Shown piece after piece: positions 21,380-32,994 of a stretch of DNA of 64,000 bases. The stretch is from Prionace glauca (Eukaryota > Chordata > Chondrichthyes > Carcharhiniformes > Carcharhinidae). Each line of letters begins with the position of its first letter. Position 1 is the first letter of the stretch. A program made the position numbers and the translations under genes. Below the pieces are notes generated by a model that worked only from the letters and a program-made list of their open reading frames with translations, was not told where the DNA came from and ran no database searches. Location of the stretch: positions 22,171,291-22,235,290 of the forward strand of contig CM075760.1 in NCBI GenBank assembly GCA_037974335.1. Direction: 5' to 3'.

Positions 21380-22906
21380 CTGTAAAAGCAGTTCATGAAA
21401 GTTGTCACTTTGTGCAGAATAGAAATTCAAAACCAAAAATTCGAGTTTCTATAGAATCTTCTTTCCTCTATAATTCCTCAAAAATCCACCCAGACACATT
21501 GGCCAAAATTTTACTGGCACATTTGCCCCAGAATTAGGGCAGGTGAGGTGTGCAGCATGGCATTCTCTTACGGGGTCATATGAGCTTCGGGCTGGTGTGC
21601 CGGTAAAATTCCAGCAATTTTTGCCATTTTCACTCTGCTGTCCAAATATCAGTCAAACAGTTACAAGAACATAAGGACTAGAAGCAGAAGTACAGCACCA
21701 GACCTCCCGAGCTGCTCTGCATTCAATAAGATCATAGTTGATCTTTTCATGGACCTTGCTCCACTTACCTCATCATAACACTTAATTCCTTTACTGTTTT
21801 AAAAAATATATAGTGAAGGAGTGATTTGTTCTAATTGACAGCTTCAAAGAAACCTGAAATTCTTAACACGCAGTAGTATATATCATGTGAATATATATAA
21901 CTGGGTTAAAGTCCAACAGGTTTGTTTGTATCATGAGCTTTTGGAGTGCTGCTTCTTCATCAGATGAGACATCTGTTGAAGGAGCAGCGCTCCGAAAACT
22001 GGTGATTCCAAATGAACCTGTTGGACTTTAATCTGGTGTTGTGTTTTGAAATGAACCTGTTGGACTTTAATCTGGTGTTGTGAGACTTCTTACTGTGCCT
22101 ATCCCAGTCCAACACCAGCACCTCCACATTATGGATTCCATATGAATCTATTAGACTTTAATCTGGTGTGTTGAGACGTCTTACTGTGCTCACCCCGGTA
22201 CAACACCAGCATCTCCACATCATGTACATAACTGGATGAAAAATGTGTGTTCTACCGTACTCTATTTCTTAATTAGCAGTATAGTAGCAGGGTATTTGAG
22301 GAAGAATATTATTTAGAAAGTGAATAGTCATAATCTGCCTCTCTGCCTATGAAGATTGTGGAAGTAGTGGTCACTTATTTCAAAACGGAACGGGTGGGTA
22401 CTTGAAGCAAATAAACTTCCACAAGTACAGTTATTTAGGGAGAAATGGAGCTGACTAGATTGCTTGATGAAGGATTGGGAAGGACTGGAACTGTTGAATG
22501 ATCTCTTCTATTTTGCAAGGACCCCAAAGATATACAGTACTATATTAAAGTGTAGAAATAACAGTAAACATTTTACAGAACCATAAATAATGTCTGATAT
22601 GTACCGCAACAACACCAGGTATACCTGTGTGCTATATTAATTTACTGTCCCCTTGAAGGTTAGCCATCCACTGGGAAAACCACCTCTTTAATTGTGAACA
22701 TTCGGAAAGAGACCATCCCAGGAGCCAGACAAATAAATGTGTCAAGCTGAAGGAGCAAAGGATACCAATGTGTTCAAGACGGAGATAGACCTGGGCCAAT
22801 CTTTCTAGAGTCTGCAGCCTCCCTGGATTCACTTCCTTTCCCTGCAGTGGCTGCAAGTCCCCAAATTCCCCATAATGAGAAAAGAAATGTAAAGTGTTTT
22901 ACTCAC
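21380..22906 (-). other. Gene D intron 1
   Basis: Bounded by acceptor AG at 21,380-21,381 and donor GT at 22,905-22,906 (minus strand). It contains a CR1 3' fragment (about 21,664-21,830, antisense) and a composite foldback repeat (21,903-22,222). Bases about 22,565-22,790 are paralogous to 49,150-49,375. Confidence 0.6.
21903..22222. mobile_element. Composite foldback repeat
   Basis: Three copies of the arm CCTGTTGGACTTTAATCTGG (or near variants), facing an opposite arm GGTTAAAGTCCAACAGGTTT. The core carries the complementary pair GGAGTGCTGCTTCTTCATCA and GAGCAGCGCTCCGAAAAC. It looks like a foldback element with internal duplications. Confidence 0.7.
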
Positions 22907-23642
22907 AGATATTGGACTGAGGAGAAATTTGTGATGTGTGAGGCTGAATCTTCAGAGAGAGAGAAGCACCCACTTGACCAGCTCCACATTCAGATAACAC
23001 GGGGTGATCCCGCACTCTGATTGGCTGGATGATCAGAGTCTTTCCGGTCCTCCAGCTCTTCCCATTGGTCAATGAAGACAACGAGGAAGCGGAACCAGAG
23101 CCCACGTGGGGGCGGAGACTCTTTGACCTCCGGCCGCGCGGGGCTTTTGTCCAATCCGCAATGTCGTCTTTTTGCTCCAATGGGAGACTGAGCGTTAAAA
23201 TCAGCCAACAGGAATCAGTCTGCTCTGCCATGACATCTCGGGGTTCCAGTGCGCAGGCCCGGGCGCGCGGACCCGGGAGCCCCGCCCCCACCCATTGTTC
23301 CCCTCTGCCCCTCCTCGAGCCAAGGTTACCACACAAGCGGCTGGCGGCTCCGGCCAGAGCGAGAAGCCGCTCGGTGATCTCCCCCTCCCCCCTCCGGCTG
23401 CTCCAAAAAGAGATCGAGAGCGACCGCTGGCGGCAGCCGCACTGCGCCTGCTCCGGACAGCTCGGCTTAGCAGCGCTCTCTGCGCCTGCGTGCTGGGCTG
23501 CCAGCTGAGGGAGTGGGGGAGGGGACTTTGCAAAATCTCTTCCCATCATTTTCTCCCAAGTCCCGCAGTTTGATTTGAAACAGCACAGCTTCTGTTTTTA
23601 GCTTCACACATCGACTCAAACTTCCTCCTCCAGCTCATATTT
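22907..23642. promoter_or_regulatory. Bidirectional promoter and exons 1 of genes D (-) and E (+)
   Basis: A GC-rich, CpG-rich 0.7-kb block between two outward-facing exon ends with the same donor: minus strand ATCT|GTGAGTAAAACAC (exon end 22,907) and plus strand ATTT|GTGAGTAAAACAC (exon end 23,642). CCAAT boxes occur in both directions (CTGATTGGCTGG, CCCATTGGTCAATG, AGCCAACAGG, GTCCAATCCG), with GC-box-like GGGGGCGG. Two homologous first exons back to back suggest an ancestral inverted promoter duplication. Start sites cannot be read from sequence. Confidence 0.7.
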
Positions 23643-24302
23643 GTGAGTAAAACACTTTCTTTCTCCCCCTGGAAATACAGAGAGTTGTGGGACTCTGGAA
23701 CTGAAATTAGAGCCAAATATACTGAGGGGGGAAACTGTTTGTAATTTTGTGAAACCTGTTTTTATTGTCTGAGCTTTTTAAAAGTCAAATTTATCCTATA
23801 TGTTCATATACTGTTTGTCTGCTAATGCATGATTCATTGACGTTGATTTTAATTTGATTATTGCAACATTTATTAAAAGGTGGAATCCTTCCCTTTGCTT
23901 TATTTCATTGGATTTGTCTGGGAATTTATTAATTTTAAGGTTATTGTACTCATAGGGATCAGAACAACATTGATACATCTACAATTATTATGCAAGATCA
24001 GCTCTTATTTGTTGAAACGCTGAGAGAATAGAGGCCCAGTCTTGTCATAAGAAACTCTCACCCTTCCAGGCATTTGTCGAATGAACCTTTGCTCCACTCT
24101 CTTTCTTGCAATTGTATCCTTCCTTTAGTAAGGAGACAAAGCCTCCACACAATACTCCAGGTAATGCAGGGAGAATGTGGGACAGTGATTTACAGTTTTC
24201 TGGGAACAAGATAGAAAATAAAGATTCATAGAAATTAACAACTACCAATTGTTGATTCTGTCCTTAACTGACAGTGATGAAAGTTGTAAACCTCTTTTAC
24301 AG
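23643..24302 (+). other. Gene E intron 1
   Basis: GT at 23,643 to AG at 24,301-24,302 (CTCTTTTACAG). No repeat or ORF of note. Confidence 0.65.
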
Positions 24303-24605
24303 GATCTTCAAAGGAGGAGGATTTGCGGACACAAAATTCAAATCAAGCATCAAGTGAAGAATTGATAAAGTCACTTGATTATCAGGATCTGAATATCATT
24401 AGTCTTTGAATCTACAAGAAATTTTTTTTGTTCTGTCTGCTTCAGAAAGTTTTAAATATCAATGTAACTGGAAAAGCAGCAGGACACAAACACCTGAGTG
24501 AGAATGTTCCAGTGACAGTTTCATAGCTTGAGAGACCATCACCATTTACAACAGGAAGAGATTGTACAGATGCTTTGTGTGGCTGGAGACAGGGATACCC
24601 GCGTC
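24303..24605 (+). other. Gene E leader of exon 2
   Basis: Homologous to the other leaders (GATCTTCAAAGGAGGAGGATTT), but the fossil-finger zone is shortened, so an in-frame upstream Met at 24,528 also stays open into the gene and would add 26 residues. Confidence 0.6.
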
Positions 24606-25364
24606 ATGGAGAAACCGTGGAAATGTGGAGATTGTGGGAAGGGATTCAAATCCCCGTCTCAGCTGGAAATTCATCGACATAGTCACACTGGGGAGAGGCC
24701 GTTCACCTGCTCTCAGTGTGGGAAGGGATTCACTCATTCATCCCACCTTCTGAGACACCGGCGAGTTCACACCAAGGAGAGGCCATTCACCTGCTCCGAG
24801 TGTGGGAAGACATTCACTACTTCATCTGATCTGCTGATGCACCAGCGAATTCACACTGGGGAAAGGCCATTCACTTGCTCTGAGTGTGAGATGGGATTCA
24901 GTCGGTTATCTCACTTGCAGGCACACCAGCGAGTTCACACTGAGGAGAAGCCCTTCACCTGCTCTGATTGTGGAAAGGGATTCTCTCACTCCTCCAACCT
25001 GCGGATACACCAACGCGTTCACACTGGGGAAAGGCCGTTCACCTGTACTGAGTGTGGGAAGGCATTCATTGACTCATCAAGTCTTCGGATACACCAACGG
25101 GTTCACACCAAAGAGAGGCCGTTTACCTGCTCCGAGTGTGGGAAGGGATTCAGTCGACCATCCTTCCTGAAGGCACACCAGCGGATTCACACTGGGGAGT
25201 GGCCACCCACCTGCTGTGAGTGTGGGAAAGCATTCATTGATTCATCCAGCCTGCAGATACACCAGCGCCTTCACACTGCGGAGAGAACACTCGCCTGCTC
25301 TGAGTGTGGGAAGAGATTCAGTCGGCCAATCTACCTGCGCAATCACCAGCGAGTTCACAAGTGA
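24606..25364 (+). CDS. Zinc-finger gene E, nine-finger C2H2 protein
   Basis: 252 residues from [10 protein letters not shown] to HQRVHK, the family's normal C-terminus. Nine fingers all keep the C2H2 ligands; helices are KSPSQ, THSSH, TTSSD, SRLSH, SHSSN, IDSSS, SRPSF, IDSSS and SRPIY. Fingers 6-7 and 8-9 look like a two-finger duplication. Linkers vary (TKERPF, TEEKPF, TGEWPP, TAERTL), so binding geometry may differ between parts of the array. Only fingers are present, so the role is inferred to be nuclear DNA binding. The start was chosen by the conserved MEKPWKC; an alternative in-frame Met is at 24,528. With intact promoter, splice sites and poly(A) signal it is the best functional candidate in the window. 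Confidence 0.9.
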   Translation: MEKPWKCGDCGKGFKSPSQLEIHRHSHTGERPFTCSQCGKGFTHSSHLLRHRRVHTKERPFTCSECGKTFTTSSDLLMHQRIHTGERPFTCSECEMGFSRLSHLQAHQRVHTEEKPFTCSDCGKGFSHSSNLRIHQRVHTGERPFTCTECGKAFIDSSSLRIHQRVHTKERPFTCSECGKGFSRPSFLKAHQRIHTGEWPPTCCECGKAFIDSSSLQIHQRLHTAERTLACSECGKRFSRPIYLRNHQRVHK

Positions 25365-25606
25365 TGATAGGAATTGGATCCTGCTGCTGTTAATCACACC
25401 CAGGACTGAACCGTGTTCATTCTGACAGTGGGTGAAGTGGGAGAGTTAGGTTTCTCTCTGCTGGATTGGTCTTTCTCACGAATTTGTTTCCAGTGGGCTG
25501 GAGAGCGCATTTCCACAAATGATCCACACAAGCTGATGAAGGACATTTATTTTATCTTGGATAGTTAATCCTGTTTCTCTGACCATTCAAGGAGATCTAA
25601 AATAAA
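25365..25606 (+). terminator. Gene E 3' UTR and poly(A) signal
   Basis: Family-conserved 3' UTR (GGATCCTGCTGCTG ... GTTCATTCTGACAG), then AATAAA at 25,601-25,606, about 240 bases after the stop codon. Confidence 0.7.
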
Positions 25607-25629
25607 TACATTTGTCTCTGTTCCATTGA

Positions 25630-26560
25630 GCCTATAGCACAGGGCCAGGCCAGTCGGCTCAACTGGTCTCAGTATTTATGCTCCACGTGAGCCTCCACCC
25701 ACCCCTCTTCATCTCACCCCATCAGCATATCCTTCTATTTCTTTCTCCCTCATGTATGTATCTCGCTTCCCCTTCAGTGTATTCATGCTGTTCACCTCAA
25801 CCACTCGCTGTGGTAATGAGTTCTACATTCTCACCACTCTCTGGGTAAAGAGGTTTCTCATTAAATCCGTACTGGATTATTGAACCCCTCCATAATCTTG
25901 ACGATTTCCATCAGTCTTCAGTTTTCCAGACAAAAATAACACCGGCATTTTCAGAGAGTTAAATGCTCTCAGTTCTGGAATTATTCTTATGGAGTAAACT
26001 GCTCAGTCCCATTGCCCTGTTCTATCCCTTTATCCTTTCAGTTCTATTTCCCGCAAGTATCCATCCATTTTCCTTGTTAAATGGTTCATTGTCTCTGCTT
26101 CCACCACCCTCACAGGCAGTGAGTTCCATCTCATTCCCACTCTTTGCATAAAACATCCCTTTCTCACATCCCCCTGCATCTCTCGCTAAGAATATATATA
26201 AATCTGTACATCCTCATCCTTGCACCATCAGCTAATGGGAACAGCTTCTCCTTCTCACTTTATTTAATCTATTTTAATTTTGTACATCTTGAACAAATCT
26301 CCCCTCCATCTCCTTTTCTCTAAGGAGAACAACCCCAGCTTCTCCAGCCTAGCCTTGTGGATAAAACTCGTCATTCCTGGAACTATTCCAGTAAATCTCC
26401 TCTGCACCCTCTCAAGGACTCTCACGTCCTTCCAAAAGTGTGGTGACCAGAACTGGACTCAGTTTCCTATTGTGGCCTAACCAGAGCTTTAAAAACTATC
26501 AGTATAATTTCCTTGCTTTTGTTCTCAATTCCTCTGTTTCTGAAGCCCGAGATCACAGTC
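25630..26560 (-). mobile_element. Old CR1-like LINE fragments
   Basis: Two antisense pieces, about 25,630-25,900 and 26,030-26,560, with the usual reverse-complement phrases (TGAGTTCTACATTCTCACCA, CAACCCCAGCTTCTCCAGCC, AAATCTCCTCTGCACCCTCT). They are heavily decayed. Confidence 0.75.
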
Positions 26561-27240
26561 TCCAAATGGGAATGTTCAACATTTTTGATTGAACAGAAAA
26601 TTAATTTTAACAACATTTTTTAAATGGCTGAAGAAGATTTTGACGAATGAAGGAACGAGTTGTTGGCACAAAAAGAAGCCATTTTGAACTTGCTCTCTCC
26701 AAAAGTGAATCCAGAAAGTGTGTGTCTGGGAAGTGAAATTAAAAATAAAGCTGCAGCTACAACAGAGCAAGAAGAAGACAGTTTCAATGTGGAATTGACT
26801 GGAATATTCTCTCTGGATTTAACCAATGGAGAAACTACAAACACAGAAGAAAATCAAGTTTAAAACGTACACTCTGAACAGACTGTTTTAAAAACTGAAG
26901 TTGAAAATTTGCAGATGAACAGCAATGAGACTCTCCTTTTGCAGGAGGAACTCTGGACCATAATTATTGTGAGAAGAAAACTGTCAGAAAACACTGCAAG
27001 CAGTAATATTTCCCATCTTCAGTGGACTGAGATTCCTGACATGGAATCCAGCAGTGTGCTGTTATCAGGATGGACTTGTGAATGTGGAGTGGACAATGGA
27101 GGGATTATTATGTCTATTGCAGGTTATAAGATAGTTAAACATTCGACTTTGGAACAGGAGTTGGCCATTTGGCTCTTTGACCCAGCTTCACCATTTGATG
27201 AAATCACATCTATTTAGGTATACAGCATGTTGTACATTGT
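26561..27240 (+). other. Unrecognised short open frames
   Basis: Two plus-strand open frames, 26,660-26,863 (67 codons, MLAQKEAILNLLSPKVNPES...) and 26,909-27,217 (102 codons, containing WTCECGVDNGGIIMSIAGYK). Both have acidic, non-repetitive composition, unlike the low-complexity frames elsewhere. No family is recognised and no splice signals are clear. They could be an exon fragment, a decayed retro-copy or chance. Confidence 0.2.
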
Positions 27241-27362
27241 TGAAAGCAAAATACTGCGGATACTGGAATCTGAAACAAAAACAGAAAATGCTGGAAAATC
27301 TCAGCAGGCCTGACAGCATCTGTGGGGAGAGAGAGTAGAGACAACCTTTCGAGTCTACGTTG
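27241..27362 (+). repeat. Short dispersed repeat
   Basis: CTGCGGATACTGGAATCTGA, then AAATGCTGGAAAATCTCAGC and TTTCGAGTCTA. The same family as 18,555-18,640 and 54,515-54,655. Confidence 0.8.
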
Positions 27363-27859
27363 TAATGTCTCAAATGGGATAATACGAGGATGATACATTT
27401 CATTTCTTCATGGGGAAGGTGTTGCAAAGATCTGATTTCATAATTCCTATGGTTTAGAAGTGTGAATGCGTTCAACAAATTGCTTTTAAGATATTTAAGA
27501 TAAATGGAAAGCCCACACTGAGGATGTGACAGAAACACCCTGAGGGAATTCACAGTCACAAAGTGTGGTCCCATGTTGGTTTAAGATGTCAAAACTCAAA
27601 GGGTAAGATGTGTAAAAGGGCAGCTGGCCTCTTTTAGCTGGAGATCTGGAGACTTTGGGTCTGACAATTATTGCCATGTCTTTGTTAGAGAGCGGAATTC
27701 TTCATGCAGACCTCAGGAAAAATAGATATTTAGGTTCAAAACTAACCTATCAGAGATTCCAACAGATGTGGTAGCACGGGGATAAGTGAGCCCTGGTTGG
27801 AATTCTGGGTGTTTCTCAGAGAAAGCAAGTGATCTGCAGTTAGCTTGAAGGCCGTCAGC
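27363..27859. other. Spacer, nothing recognised
   Basis: No supported feature. The minus-strand frame 27,188-27,574 crosses a repeat and is not protein-like. Confidence 0.35.
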
Positions 27860-28340
27860 TATGGGACCAGAAGCTGTGAACCAGCTGTGAGACCAGAAGC
27901 CTGGAGGGTCATTAGGAACCAGGGGTGCTGCCAATGTTTAAATCCCTCAGCAAGGCGGCAGTGAAGCCCATGGTTGGACTGAGGAGTCCAGTTTTGAGAT
28001 CTCAAAGGAAAGTTGGAGAATTGTTTAACCAAAAGCTCGTGGAAAGACCCTCTGTAAAATCTTGGAGCCTGGAGAATAGCTGGAAAAGCGAGGAAAATTA
28101 AAGTGAATTCTGCAGAGCTTTGACGTACCTTTGAGAGCCCCAGGAACAGAATGGAACTTTCAAGATATTAAGTATAAAGAAACTCTTGGGGTGGGGTTAA
28201 AAAACAGGTTTATACCATAAGTTTTTACTGACTACGGTATTCAGTTTGTAGTGCTGTATTCTTAAATTTTATTTTGTTTTATATATACAGTAAAGTTTGT
28301 TTTTTTAATTAAAAATGTTTAATCTTTTCATGTAATTCTT
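27860..28340. repeat. Direct segmental duplication, copy 2 (start)
   Basis: Counterpart of 17,881-18,203 in the same orientation. It lacks the SINE present in copy 1. Homology resumes at 28,611 and from about 29,290 to 30,200. Confidence 0.8.
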
Positions 28341-28668
28341 TTAGTTAATCACTGGGTGTTCACAATTTTCTTTATATGTCCTAACCTGGATCACAAAACA
28401 TTCACACGAACAATGTCTTGGAAAAATCATATTTTTATCTTCTTTGATTTGTTCTTTCTTTTGTACAAAGCATTACATATAGAGACACCCCTCCTCTCAG
28501 AACCACAATAAATTTTTAATATTCTCTTCATGAAATAATCTGATGACTAAAATTGAAAGACTTATGCTATGTCCATTGTCCGGGTTTTTAATATTATTTT
28601 GTTTTATAAATGTTCTCGTTTGAAAATGTGGAATCTTGTGGCGCAATTCTTTGTTAATCACTGGGATT
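28341..28668. other. AT-rich spacer within the duplication
   Basis: Weakly alignable with 18,660-18,900 (for example GGAATCTTGT followed by TTGTTAAT). Non-coding. Confidence 0.4.
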
Positions 28669-28850
28669 GCCAGCTTGGGTCACTGTCTCTGTGGAGTTTG
28701 CATATTCTCCCCATGTCTGTGCGGGTTTTCTCTGGGTGCTCCACTTTTCTCCCACATTCTGATAGACATGCTGTTTGGGTGCATTGACCCAAACCAGACT
28801 GTGATGACCAGGGGAATTTCACTGTAATTGTTCCCCTGTTATTCCTGAGA
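28669..28850 (+). mobile_element. tRNA-SINE fragment lacking head
   Basis: Has CTTGGGTCACTGTCTCTGTG, GAGTTTGCATATTCTCCCC and GGTGCTCCACTTTTCTCCCA. No A or B box remains. Confidence 0.8.
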
Positions 28851-29504
28851 TTCCTGAGCTTTTCCAATCCTGTCCTTTCTGTGATATCCAGATCTGCTAA
28901 ATATACTTACACTCCCATTCAAAACTTGAGAAAGTCTGACTCTGCTCCATAGGCACCCATCAGATCACCTTTCTTGTAAATCTTATCCATGAAACTAAAT
29001 AAAACATCCAAACCTTGATCAGGATACGACTGGTGGATTTCCAACTCAGAAAATGTTTTGCTGCTAATTTTCCTTTTGTTAGGTAGTGACAATGCCAAGG
29101 CCAGATCTTGTTTCCTCTTTGTTAGGGATGTAACCCATGTCCACATCTCCATTCTTCCACTGATTGTATGATTCAGACTCTGAGAACATCAGCGGGTAAT
29201 CAGACCCTGACAATTCACACTCACTTTCATTTCTCACAAAAGCTCCGGGATTGTAAACTTCTGTCTGAAATATACATTTCTTCGGTTTCCAAACTTCACC
29301 AATCGGTCAAACATTTTCTGTTACCAGGTTATAATCCTGACAGCCTTATGGTGAAGAAAGAAACTGGAGCCAATCTTTACTTGGAACACATTTTACTCCC
29401 AACTCTTTACACATACTTTCTTCATAAACACTCATATAATTATTCGATCAAAGCCCTCCGTCTGTACATTCTTAAACTCAATTTATTCAATTAACACACA
29501 GTCA
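28851..29504. other. Fragment G downstream region
   Basis: Contains a segment paralogous to gene D's 3' region (ATAATCCTGACAGCCTTATG at about 29,331). Otherwise nothing. Confidence 0.5.
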
Positions 29505-29783
29505 GGGCAGGAATCGGGGTTCAATTCTAGTCTCAGGTGACTGTCTGTGTGAAGTTTGCATGTTCTCCTCATGTCTGTGCAGGTTTCCTCCGGATGCTGC
29601 GGTTTCCTCCCACCTTCTAAAGATGTGCAGGTTAGGTTGTATGGCCATGCTAAATTGCCCCTTAGCGTCAGGGGGATTAGCAGGGTAAATGGCAGTTTAC
29701 TGGAGTGGGGCCTGGTTGGGATTGTGGTCGGTGCAGACTCAATGGGCCGAGTGATCTCCTTCTGCACTGTAGGAATTCTGTGA
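29505..29783 (+). mobile_element. tRNA-SINE, nearly complete
   Basis: A decayed B box (GGTTCAATTCT), the central block and the 3' end GCAGACTCAATGGGCCGA, CTGCACTGTAGGAATTCTG are present. It is inserted between fragment G and its 3' region. Confidence 0.85.
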
Positions 29784-29794
29784 TTACAAAGAAA

Positions 29795-30200
29795 AAGTCT
29801 CTAATTGGTGTGAACTCGGTGTGTCAGCAAGTTGGATGACTGATGACCTTCCCTAAACTCAGAGCAGGGGAATAGTCTCTCCTCAATGTGGACTTGCTGG
29901 TGTCTCAGCAGTTTGGATGTATCAGTGAATCTCTTCTCATACACAAAACACACCAAAGGTCTTTCCCCAGTGTGACCACATTAGTGTTTTAGCAGACTGG
30001 ATGACTCAATGAATCCTTCTCTTGAAGCAGGTGAGTGGCCTCTCCTTGCTGTGAACTCGCTGGTGTGTCAGCAGGTTGGATGACTGAGTGAATCCCTTCC
30101 CACATATAGAGCAAGTGAATGGCCTCTCCCCAGTGTGAACTCGCTGGTGTGTCAGCAGATGAGATGACCGTATGAATCCTTTCCCACACTCAGCCCAATC
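29795..30200 (-). pseudogene. Zinc-finger fragment G
   Basis: About five C2H2 fingers on the minus strand. Two clean ones (IRSSH, TQSSN) are read from about 30,200, then frame losses. The array starts abruptly at CGKGF with unrelated sequence upstream and lacks the MEKPWKC finger, so it is 5'-truncated. Paralogous to the C-terminal part of gene D. Confidence 0.85.
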
Positions 30201-30597
30201 TCCAAACTTCTGGGACTGGGATGAAAGGTGGAGGTGGGAGTGACTGCACCCAGAAACAAAGCACATGTGGTAGTCACTAGTTTATATATTGATGTCCCAT
30301 TAGCAATACAATTCCTCTTCAGGCATAAAGATTGAAATTTTGGTGTGAGATACTAGGAAGGACAAGAGGTAGTCTGAAATTGAAGCCAAGAGTTAGCACA
30401 TCAAGCAGAGAAGAGTTGATTTGATTTATTATTGTCACATGTATTGGAATATAGTGAAAAGTATTGTTTCTTGCACACTATAAAGACAAAACATATTGTT
30501 CATAGAGTACATGGGGAGAAGGAAAAAAGGTGCAGAATCTAGTGTTACAGTCATAGATTGGGTGTTGAGAAAGATCAATTTAATATATGGTAGGTCC
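30201..30597. other. Spacer with a LINE 3'-end scrap
   Basis: Bases 30,421-30,485 are the reverse complement of the 3' end of the 14,966-15,465 element (TTTGATTTATTATTGTCACA). No gene. Confidence 0.6.
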
Positions 30598-31748
30598 ATT
30601 ATTGCAGAAGGTCAGGGGACATGGAGTTGGGGGTAGGGTGTTAGCGTGGATAGAGGATTGGTTGTCAAATAGGAGGCAGAGAGTGGGGGTCAATGGATGC
30701 TATTCGGATTGGCGGTTGGTGACTAGTGGGGTGCCCCAGGGGTCGGTGCTGGGGCCTCAGCTATTTACCATTTATATAGATGATCTGGAGGAGGGAACCG
30801 AGTGCAGGGTGTCGAAATTTGCTGATGACACCAAGATTGGGGGAAAGGCAAATTGTGAGGAGGGTGTGGAGAGTCTGCAGAAGGATCTAGATAGGCTGGG
30901 CGAATGGGCCAGGAAATGGCAAATGGAATTTAATGTTGGCAAGTGTGAGGTGGTCCACTTTGGTAGGAGGAATGGTAGGAAGGACTATTACTTACGTGGC
31001 GAAAAACTGCAGCAGGCAACGGTGCAGAGGGACCTTGGGGTCCTTGTGCATGAGTCGCAAAAACCCAGCTTGCAGGTGCAGCAGGTGGTCAGGAAGGCGA
31101 ATGGGATGCTGGCCTTCATAGCGAGGGGGATTAAATATAAAAGTAGGGAGGTCTTGCTGCAGCTGTATAGGGCATTGGTGAGGCCGCAGCTGGAGTACTG
31201 TGTGCAGTTTTGGGCGCCGCACCTGCGCAAGGATATTTTGGCCCTGGAGGGAGTGCAGAGGAGGTTTACTAGGCTGATACCGGAGTTGAGGGGATTGAGC
31301 TATGAGGAGAGGCTGAATAAACTAGGCTTGTACTCGTTAGAGTTTAGAAGAATGAGGGGAGATCTCATTGAGACGTATAAGATGATGAATGGGATGGATA
31401 GGATAGAGGTGGAGAGACTCTTCCCGCTCAAAAAAGACAGTAGGACTAGGGGGCACATCCTCAAGGTAAAGGGGAGGCGGTTTAGAACAGAGTTGAGGAG
31501 GAACTTCTTCACTGAAAGGGTGGTGAATCTCTGGAATTCTCTGTCCATTGAAGTGGTGGAGGCTGCCTCGCTAAATATTTTTAAGAAACAGGTTGATGGG
31601 TTTTTGATAAGAGAAGGGATTAAGGATTATGGGGAGAGGGCGGGAAGGTGGAGCTGAGCCACGACAGATCAGCCATGATCTTATTGAATGGCGGGGCAGG
31701 CTCGAAGGGCCAGATGGCCTACTCCTGCTTCTATTTCTTATGTTCTTA
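30598..31748 (+). mobile_element. CR1 LINE copy, 5'-truncated in RT
   Basis: Begins TTATTGCAGAAGG (matching 45,153) and runs to the tail CTTATGTTCTTA. One open frame (30,587-31,657) covers RT motifs from WIEDWLSNRRQ through SGVPQGSVLGPQ and FADDTK to the ORF end. No disabling change is seen within the retained part. It is very close to the trimer sequence, so probably young. Confidence 0.95.
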
Positions 31749-32001
31749 ATTGCAGCAGGGAATTAAGAAAGAAAGCTGAAGGACAGAAGGAAGAATTAGT
31801 GGAACAATTAATGAGGAGGAAGGTGAGTGTGATGGGACAGAGATTTATAGTTTGAACGGGAGAAACATGGCTAATGATAACCAGAATTGTCAGTTCTGAT
31901 TTTGTATCCTGTACTGACAGTGATTACTTGATAACTTCAATCCTGCTGTATCCATTCATAATCTCTATCAGCACTCAGCCTCAGCTTTTCCAGAGAATAG
32001 G
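31749..32001. other. Spacer, nothing recognised
   Basis: Bases around 31,830-31,930 resemble leader and intron sequence of the zinc-finger genes (TTCTGATTTTGTATCCTGTA CTGACAGTGAT), so a fragment of such an intron may lie here. Confidence 0.35.
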
Positions 32002-32319
32002 GTGGCATGGTGAGTCAGTGGCTATCTCACACCACTCGGAACCCAGGCTTTGGATGATCGTCTGTGGGATATGCACGTTTAGCCCCTTGTCTGGGTTTCC
32101 TCCAGGTCTCTGATTTCCCCCCACAGTCAAAAGATGTGTAGGTTAGTTGAATTGACCATTGTGAGTTGCCCTATAGTGTCCAGAAATGTGTAGATTAGGG
32201 GGATTAGCAGGGTAAATACATGAGGTTATGGGGATAGGGCATGAGGTAGATGCATTGTCAGAGAGTTGGTGCAGACTCAATGGGCCTCCTTCTGCACTGT
32301 AGGGACTTTATGATTCTAC
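32002..32319 (+). mobile_element. tRNA-SINE, diverged full-length copy
   Basis: Head GGTGGCATGGTGAGTCAGTGG, decayed B box region, central block GTTTCCTCCAGGTCTCTGAT, and tail GCAGACTCAATGGGCC, CACTGTAGGGAC. Confidence 0.8.
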
Positions 32320-32994
32320 AAAAACATCCCCAACCTGTTTAATCTCTCCATTAACTTAAAAACACTCTCAGTTCTGATATCATTCTTGTGTACCTTGCTT
32401 GTGCCATCTCGAGATCCTCTGTCAATCTTAAACAGGCAGAGAATTAAAATTTAGATTCAGTTTAACTTGGTGGCATGAGCCTTAATACTTGGTTCCAAAC
32501 TGACTCTAAATCATTTCAGTTCAAAAGAGAGTTAACCATCAGGCAAAACAGGACTCTAAAATGGTAAATAATATCAATGTTTATTTAAAAGAAACCGATT
32601 TACCTGTGAAATACATGAGGAAGTTTCACCACCTCAATTGGGGAATCACCCCAGGTAAAAATGTGAACGTTCTTGAGATTCCTGGACTAGCAGTAACTTC
32701 CCAAAATCCTGCCCCAGGGACACCCAGTATCTCCACGAATAGAGCTCAATTTATAAGAACAAGATGGTCCTTGAAAAAGACAGTTAACTTTTTAAATAGC
32801 GTTACCTCATCTCCAGTACATTCATAGAATCATACAATGCAGAAGAGGCCCTTCAGCCCATCAAGTTTGCACCGACACACGAGAAACACCTGAACTCCCA
32901 TCTAATTGCATCAACTGAAACAAACTCTGTCAGAATGAACATGGTTCAATCCTGTGATTAACAGCAGCATAGCAGCAGAAACCAACTCCTGTAA
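32320..32994 (-). other. Gene F 3' region
   Basis: A minus-strand AATAAA (TTTATT at 32,580-32,585) lies about 410 bases below the stop. A SINE-tail-like scrap sits at 32,826-32,905, and the family 3' UTR (reverse of ACAGCAGCATAGCAGCAG region) abuts the gene. Confidence 0.5.

Noticed and set aside
23029-23549. 159- and 216-codon frames in the D/E promoter
   Set aside because: GC-rich, CpG-dense composition opens frames on both strands, and donors and CCAAT boxes fit a promoter better.
14212-24605. KRAB, SCAN, BTB or FAX-like effector domain upstream of the fingers
   Set aside because: Leaders and introns of genes C, D and E were read for such domains. Only fossil fingers were found.
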